Assembly (NCBI GenBank): GCA_035273665.1
Contig: DATEOW010000130.1
Location: 1-8,826, forward strand
Direction of reading: 5' to 3'
From: DATEEW01 sp035273665
GTDB lineage: Bacteria; Pseudomonadota; Gammaproteobacteria; Burkholderiales; SG8-39
Length of the DNA stretch: 8,826 bases
A program made the translations under genes and the position numbers. Each line of letters starts with the position of its first letter. Positions within the stretch are counted from its first letter, which is position 1. Shown here piece by piece: positions 6,074 through 8,826 of the stretch. The notes beneath the pieces are model-generated. The model did no database searches. It saw only the letters and a list, made by a program, of their open reading frames with translations, and had not been told where the DNA came from.

Positions 6074-6138
6074 GTGGCGGCCAGTTCGATGTATCCCGCG
6101 CTGCATCCATGCATCACTAACAAAGCCGGAGTCGATAT

Positions 6139-6264
6139 ATGGGAAATTTCCCGCTATACGGCGTTCTCAAAGCGGTCGGTCTCGTGGTCATTCTCCTGAT
6201 GGCGGTCGCCATCGTGTACGCGGGTGGAATCTCCATCGCGTATTGGTCCGGTATCGGCGTATAG
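6139..6264 (+). CDS. Small 41-residue single-helix membrane protein upstream of norC
   Basis: A short ORF with strong coding signs. The ATG has GGAG (6128-6131) 7 bases upstream, and the TAG stop (6262-6264) overlaps the AGGA ribosome site of norC, whose ATG is 9 bases downstream. The product begins MGNFPLYGVLKAVGLVV, has one hydrophobic helix at about residues 10-32, and ends AYWSGIGV. There is no signal-peptidase site or cysteine. Size and layout recall small single-helix subunits of heme-copper oxidases and bd oxidases, such as CcoQ or CydX, so it may be a small accessory subunit or assembly factor of the NO reductase. It is not a clear match to NorF, which is longer and has more than one helix. 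The function is unproven; the coding call is fairly firm. Confidence 0.72.
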   Translation: MGNFPLYGVLKAVGLVVILLMAVAIVYAGGISIAYWSGIGV

Positions 6265-6273
6265 GATGCGCGC

Positions 6274-7119
6274 ATGAACAAACGTCAAACTCGGTTGTTC
6301 GCCATTATTTCCACGGCCCTCGCGGCGGCGGTCTTCATTGCTCTCACCATCGATAGCCACCGCCAATTCGATAAATTGACGAATGCCCAGAATCTCACGC
6401 CAGAGGTTCTGCACGGCAAAGACGTCTGGCATAAATATAACTGCATCAACTGTCATACCTTATTCGGCGAGGGCGCTTACTACGCTCCCGATCTCACGAA
6501 AATCACGCAGCATCGCGGCGAGCAATATTTGAAAGCCTACATGCGCGACCCGTCGAAGTTCTACGACGAGCAAAAGCATCGCCGCTTAATGCCGAAGCAG
6601 GATCTTTCGGAAAAGGAAATCCATGACTTGATCCAATTTTTGGATTGGGTCAGCAAGGTGGATAACCAAGGTTGGCCGCCGCGGCCGATCCTCGTCACCG
6701 GCGCGTCGATCCCCGGCACAGACGTCAGCGCGCAAGCCGGGGGGCAAGTTGCGGCACCTGGCGGCCGTCCTGTTGAGCAGGGCGACAATCCGATTTCCTT
6801 AGGGCAGGCATTGTTCCGCACCACACCCGCAGGTTGCTTCGCGTGTCACTCCGTCGCGCCGGGTGTAAATCTCGCGGGCCCCACACTTGCGGGCCTCGGA
6901 ACGCGAGCGGTGCAAACCATTGCGAGCAAGGAATACAAAGGCGCAGCCAAGGATGCCGAAGCGTATATCCGCGAGTCGATTGTGAATCCGAGCGCCTATG
7001 TGGTCCCGGGTCAAATGTATTCCGCAAACGGGCAATCCTTCATGCCGCATAACTACGGCAAGGACCTCAAACCCGAACAGATCGAGCAGTTGGTGGCGTA
7101 TCTCACCAGCCTGAAATAA
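6274..7119 (+). CDS. norC: Nitric oxide reductase subunit NorC with an extra C-terminal cytochrome c domain
   Basis: NorC is the membrane-anchored cytochrome c that feeds electrons to NorB. The first 145 or so residues are a complete NorC: an N-terminal anchor helix (about 8-26), the heme motif CINCH at 57-61 followed by TLFGEGAYYAPDL, the axial M106 in RRLMPKQDLS, and the closing NQGWPPRP. Usual NorC proteins end about here, near 150 residues. In this protein a Gly/Ala/Pro-rich linker (about 143-171) leads into a second cytochrome c domain with CFACH at 188-192 and a likely axial Met257 in SFMPHNYG, running to residue 281. The product is thus a diheme NorC fusion. AGGA (6263-6266) lies 7 bases before the ATG. 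norB follows after 19 bases. Both heme domains should lie in the periplasm. Confidence 0.93.
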   Translation: MNKRQTRLFAIISTALAAAVFIALTIDSHRQFDKLTNAQNLTPEVLHGKDVWHKYNCINCHTLFGEGAYYAPDLTKITQHRGEQYLKAYMRDPSKFYDEQKHRRLMPKQDLSEKEIHDLIQFLDWVSKVDNQGWPPRPILVTGASIPGTDVSAQAGGQVAAPGGRPVEQGDNPISLGQALFRTTPAGCFACHSVAPGVNLAGPTLAGLGTRAVQTIASKEYKGAAKDAEAYIRESIVNPSAYVVPGQMYSANGQSFMPHNYGKDLKPEQIEQLVAYLTSLK

Positions 7120-7138
7120 GCAGCCAAAGGAACGTTTG

Positions 7139-8488
7139 ATGAACTATCGCTCACAATCCGTCGCCTACTGGTACTTCGCTGTTGCCATGCTGCTCTTCGG
7201 CTTGCAACTCGTCTTCGGCCTGCTTTCGGCGGCCAAGTACCTGGGTCCCGATCCGCTGCTTTACATTCTCCCTTTCGATGTCACCAAGGTTATCCACACC
7301 AATCTGCTGATCGTGTGGGTGCTGACGGGTTTTATGGGGGCAACCTACTGGATGGTGCCCGACGAATCGCGGACCGAGTTGCACAGCGTCAAGCTGGCGT
7401 ATATCCAGCTGATCCTTTGGGTCATCATGGGCGTTAGCGCGGTGATCGGTTATCTGTTTCGCTTCGGCACCGGCAACAAATTATTGGAACAACCGCTGCC
7501 GCATAAAATCACGATCGTCGTGGTGATGCTGATGTTCCTCTACAACATCGTCATGACCATCCGAAAATCCGGGCGCTTTACGACCACCGAAGGCGTGTTG
7601 CTGCTCGGTCTCGCCAGCGCTGCGGTCCTTTATCTGCCGGCGCTGTTGCATTACGAGAACTACACCGTTTCGATTTTCTATCGCTGGTGGACCATCCATC
7701 TTTGGGTGGAGGGCGTGTGGGAGATGATCCAAGGCGGTTTTCTCGCCTATTTGCTTATCCGCCTTTCCGGTGCCGACCGCGAAGTGCTGGAGAAGTGGCT
7801 GTACGTCATTGTCGGTCTCGTGTTCATCGCGGGGATTCTAGGCACCGCGCATCATTACTACTGGGTCGGCGTGCCGTCCTATTGGCTGCCGATCGGCGGC
7901 ATTTTCAGCGCGCTGGAACCTCTGGCACTGGTCGGAATGGCGATGTACGCTTACTCGGCAATGAAGCGCTCAGGCATGGCGCATCCCAATACACTTGCAT
8001 TGCATTGGACGCTCGGTAGCGCCGTGTTCACCCTGTTCGGCGCCGGGCTGCTCGGTTTCGCGCACACTTTTCCCAGCGTGAATAAGTGGACGCATGGGAC
8101 CTTGATCACAGCCATGCATGGCCACGCCGCTTTTTACGGTGCTTATGCCATGATCGTCCTGGCGATGATTACGTACGCTTTGCCCTCCATGACGAGAGAT
8201 CGCAACGTAAGCGGCAGCGCCATCGGCTACTGGGCGTTCTGGTTGCAGTTGGCGGGCATGTTGGGCATGACGCTGTCTTTTGGAACGGCCGGTATCGGAC
8301 AGGTCTATCTCGAACGTATCCTGGGCATGGGCTATTTAGACGCGCAATTAAAAATCCAGATCCACTTTCTCATGCTCGTTTCGACTGCATCTATCTTCGC
8401 CATCGGGGTAGGATTATTTATCTACGATTTCTTCAGGCGCGCGCCGCGGTTTGAACTGACGACGGAGGCACAAGCTGCCCCAGCTTGA
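7139..8488 (+). CDS. norB: Nitric oxide reductase catalytic subunit NorB
   Basis: NorB reduces two NO to N2O at a heme b3/non-heme iron centre in the membrane. The 449-residue product has about twelve membrane helices and every key residue: H53 and H329 for the low-spin heme b, H327 for heme b3 (in MHGHAAFYG), and H187, H238, H239 and E191 for the iron FeB (in TIHLWVEGVWE and TAHHYYW). E260 in SALEPL matches the second conserved glutamate. Spacings from H187 to H327 and from H238 to E260 equal those of Pseudomonas NorB. There is no quinol-oxidising N-terminal extension, so this is the cytochrome c-dependent type. I chose ATG 7139, 7 bases after AAAGGA (7126-7131); an in-frame TTG directly before it is less likely. 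The end overlaps norQ. Confidence 0.97.
   Translation: MNYRSQSVAYWYFAVAMLLFGLQLVFGLLSAAKYLGPDPLLYILPFDVTKVIHTNLLIVWVLTGFMGATYWMVPDESRTELHSVKLAYIQLILWVIMGVSAVIGYLFRFGTGNKLLEQPLPHKITIVVVMLMFLYNIVMTIRKSGRFTTTEGVLLLGLASAAVLYLPALLHYENYTVSIFYRWWTIHLWVEGVWEMIQGGFLAYLLIRLSGADREVLEKWLYVIVGLVFIAGILGTAHHYYWVGVPSYWLPIGGIFSALEPLALVGMAMYAYSAMKRSGMAHPNTLALHWTLGSAVFTLFGAGLLGFAHTFPSVNKWTHGTLITAMHGHAAFYGAYAMIVLAMITYALPSMTRDRNVSGSAIGYWAFWLQLAGMLGMTLSFGTAGIGQVYLERILGMGYLDAQLKIQIHFLMLVSTASIFAIGVGLFIYDFFRRAPRFELTTEAQAAPA
8464..8468 (+). promoter_or_regulatory. Strong ribosome binding site GGAGG that decides the norQ start
   Basis: GGAGG lies inside the 3' end of norB, 6 bases before the CTG at 8475. The norQ frame is open from 8460 and has no ATG, GTG or TTG until GTG 8589 and ATG 8592. 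These lie just before the Walker A motif and would delete the conserved N-terminal part. The site therefore supports initiation at CTG 8475. Confidence 0.6.
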
Positions 8489-8826
8489 TCGCGTTCGCCC
8501 AGAGACTGCCGACCTTACAGCGCCTTTTTATCTGCCGGTCGGCGACGAAGTCCGCATTTTCGAGGAGGCCCATCACAGCCGACTGGCCGTGATGCTCAAG
8601 GGACCGACAGGCTGCGGCAAAACGCGCTTTGTCGAACACATGGCCTGGAAGCTGGGCCGCCCGCTCATCACCATTTCCTGCCACGACGATCTGAGCGCCA
8701 GCGATCTGGTGGGCCGGTTTCTCATTCGGCACGATGGCACAGTTTGGCAGGACGGCCCATTGACGCGCGCGGTTCGCGAAGGTGCGATCTGTTATCTCGA
8801 CGAAGTGGTCGAAGCACGCCAGGACA
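8475..8826 (+). CDS. norQ: NorQ AAA+ ATPase, 5' part, with an apparent frameshift
   Basis: NorQ (NirQ/CbbQ family) is a MoxR-type AAA+ ATPase that works with NorD to mature or activate the NO reductase. The visible part starts with a PFYLPVGDEVRIFEEA segment, then the Walker A motif GPTGCGKT at residues 43-50, a CHDDLSASDLVGRFL stretch, and DGTVWQDGP. The expected continuation LTRAVREGAICYLDEVVEAR, with Walker B, is present but in the next frame from 8761, so one extra base lies within about 8757-8763. In the original frame the text turns into an unrelated FDARGSRR run. This is either a sequencing or assembly error or a real disrupting mutation. The likely start is CTG 8475 with GGAGG 6 bases upstream, overlapping norB by 14 bases. 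The gene runs off the right edge. Confidence 0.85.
   Translation, partial: MPQLDRVRPETADLTAPFYLPVGDEVRIFEEAHHSRLAVMLKGPTGCGKTRFVEHMAWKLGRPLITISCHDDLSASDLVGRFLIRHDGTVWQDGPLTRAVREGAICYLDEVVEARQD

Noticed and set aside
6061..6095. A sigma-54 promoter controlled by NorR upstream of the nor genes.
   Set aside because: The GG and GC elements do not fall at the required -24/-12 spacing, and no NorR site set was recognised.
7136..7138. TTG as the start of norB.
   Set aside because: An ATG follows directly and has the better distance from AAAGGA.

Overview
The window reads as one strand (+) of a denitrification cluster from a proteobacterium. Gene identities and moderate-to-high GC point to a beta- or gammaproteobacterial facultative denitrifier; this is inference from gene content, and no marker in the window fixes the genus. 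Every gene runs left to right, spacing is tight, and no stretch over about 135 bases lacks a gene. No tRNA, rRNA, CRISPR array, insertion sequence or phage gene was seen.

Positions 1-3114 hold the end of a membrane-bound nitrate reductase operon: the 3' end of narH, then narJ, narI, a cytoplasmic parvulin-type prolyl isomerase, and a beta-class carbonic anhydrase set 3 bases behind it. After a short gap holding an inverted repeat comes a small four-helix membrane protein (3229-3699).

Positions 3787-5999 hold a nitric-oxide-response block: a near-perfect FNR/ANR-type box and a -10-like hexamer, then a SirB-family membrane protein, NnrS and a hemerythrin-like protein, all overlapping. The promoter geometry puts the transcript start almost on the sirB start codon, so a leaderless mRNA is possible. 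The four-helix gene upstream has the same TAGAGT-N6-ATG arrangement.

Positions 6139-8826 hold the nitric oxide reductase operon: an easily missed 41-residue single-helix protein, a NorC about twice the usual length that carries a second cytochrome c domain, a normal NorB with all metal ligands, and the start of the AAA+ chaperone gene norQ. norQ appears to start at a CTG codon inside the end of norB. Its reading frame breaks near 8757-8763, where one extra base separates the Walker A and Walker B halves.

Together the genes carry nitrate reduction to nitrite (Nar) and NO reduction to N2O (Nor), with NO-linked accessory proteins (NnrS, hemerythrin) between them. No nitrite reductase is visible in the window.
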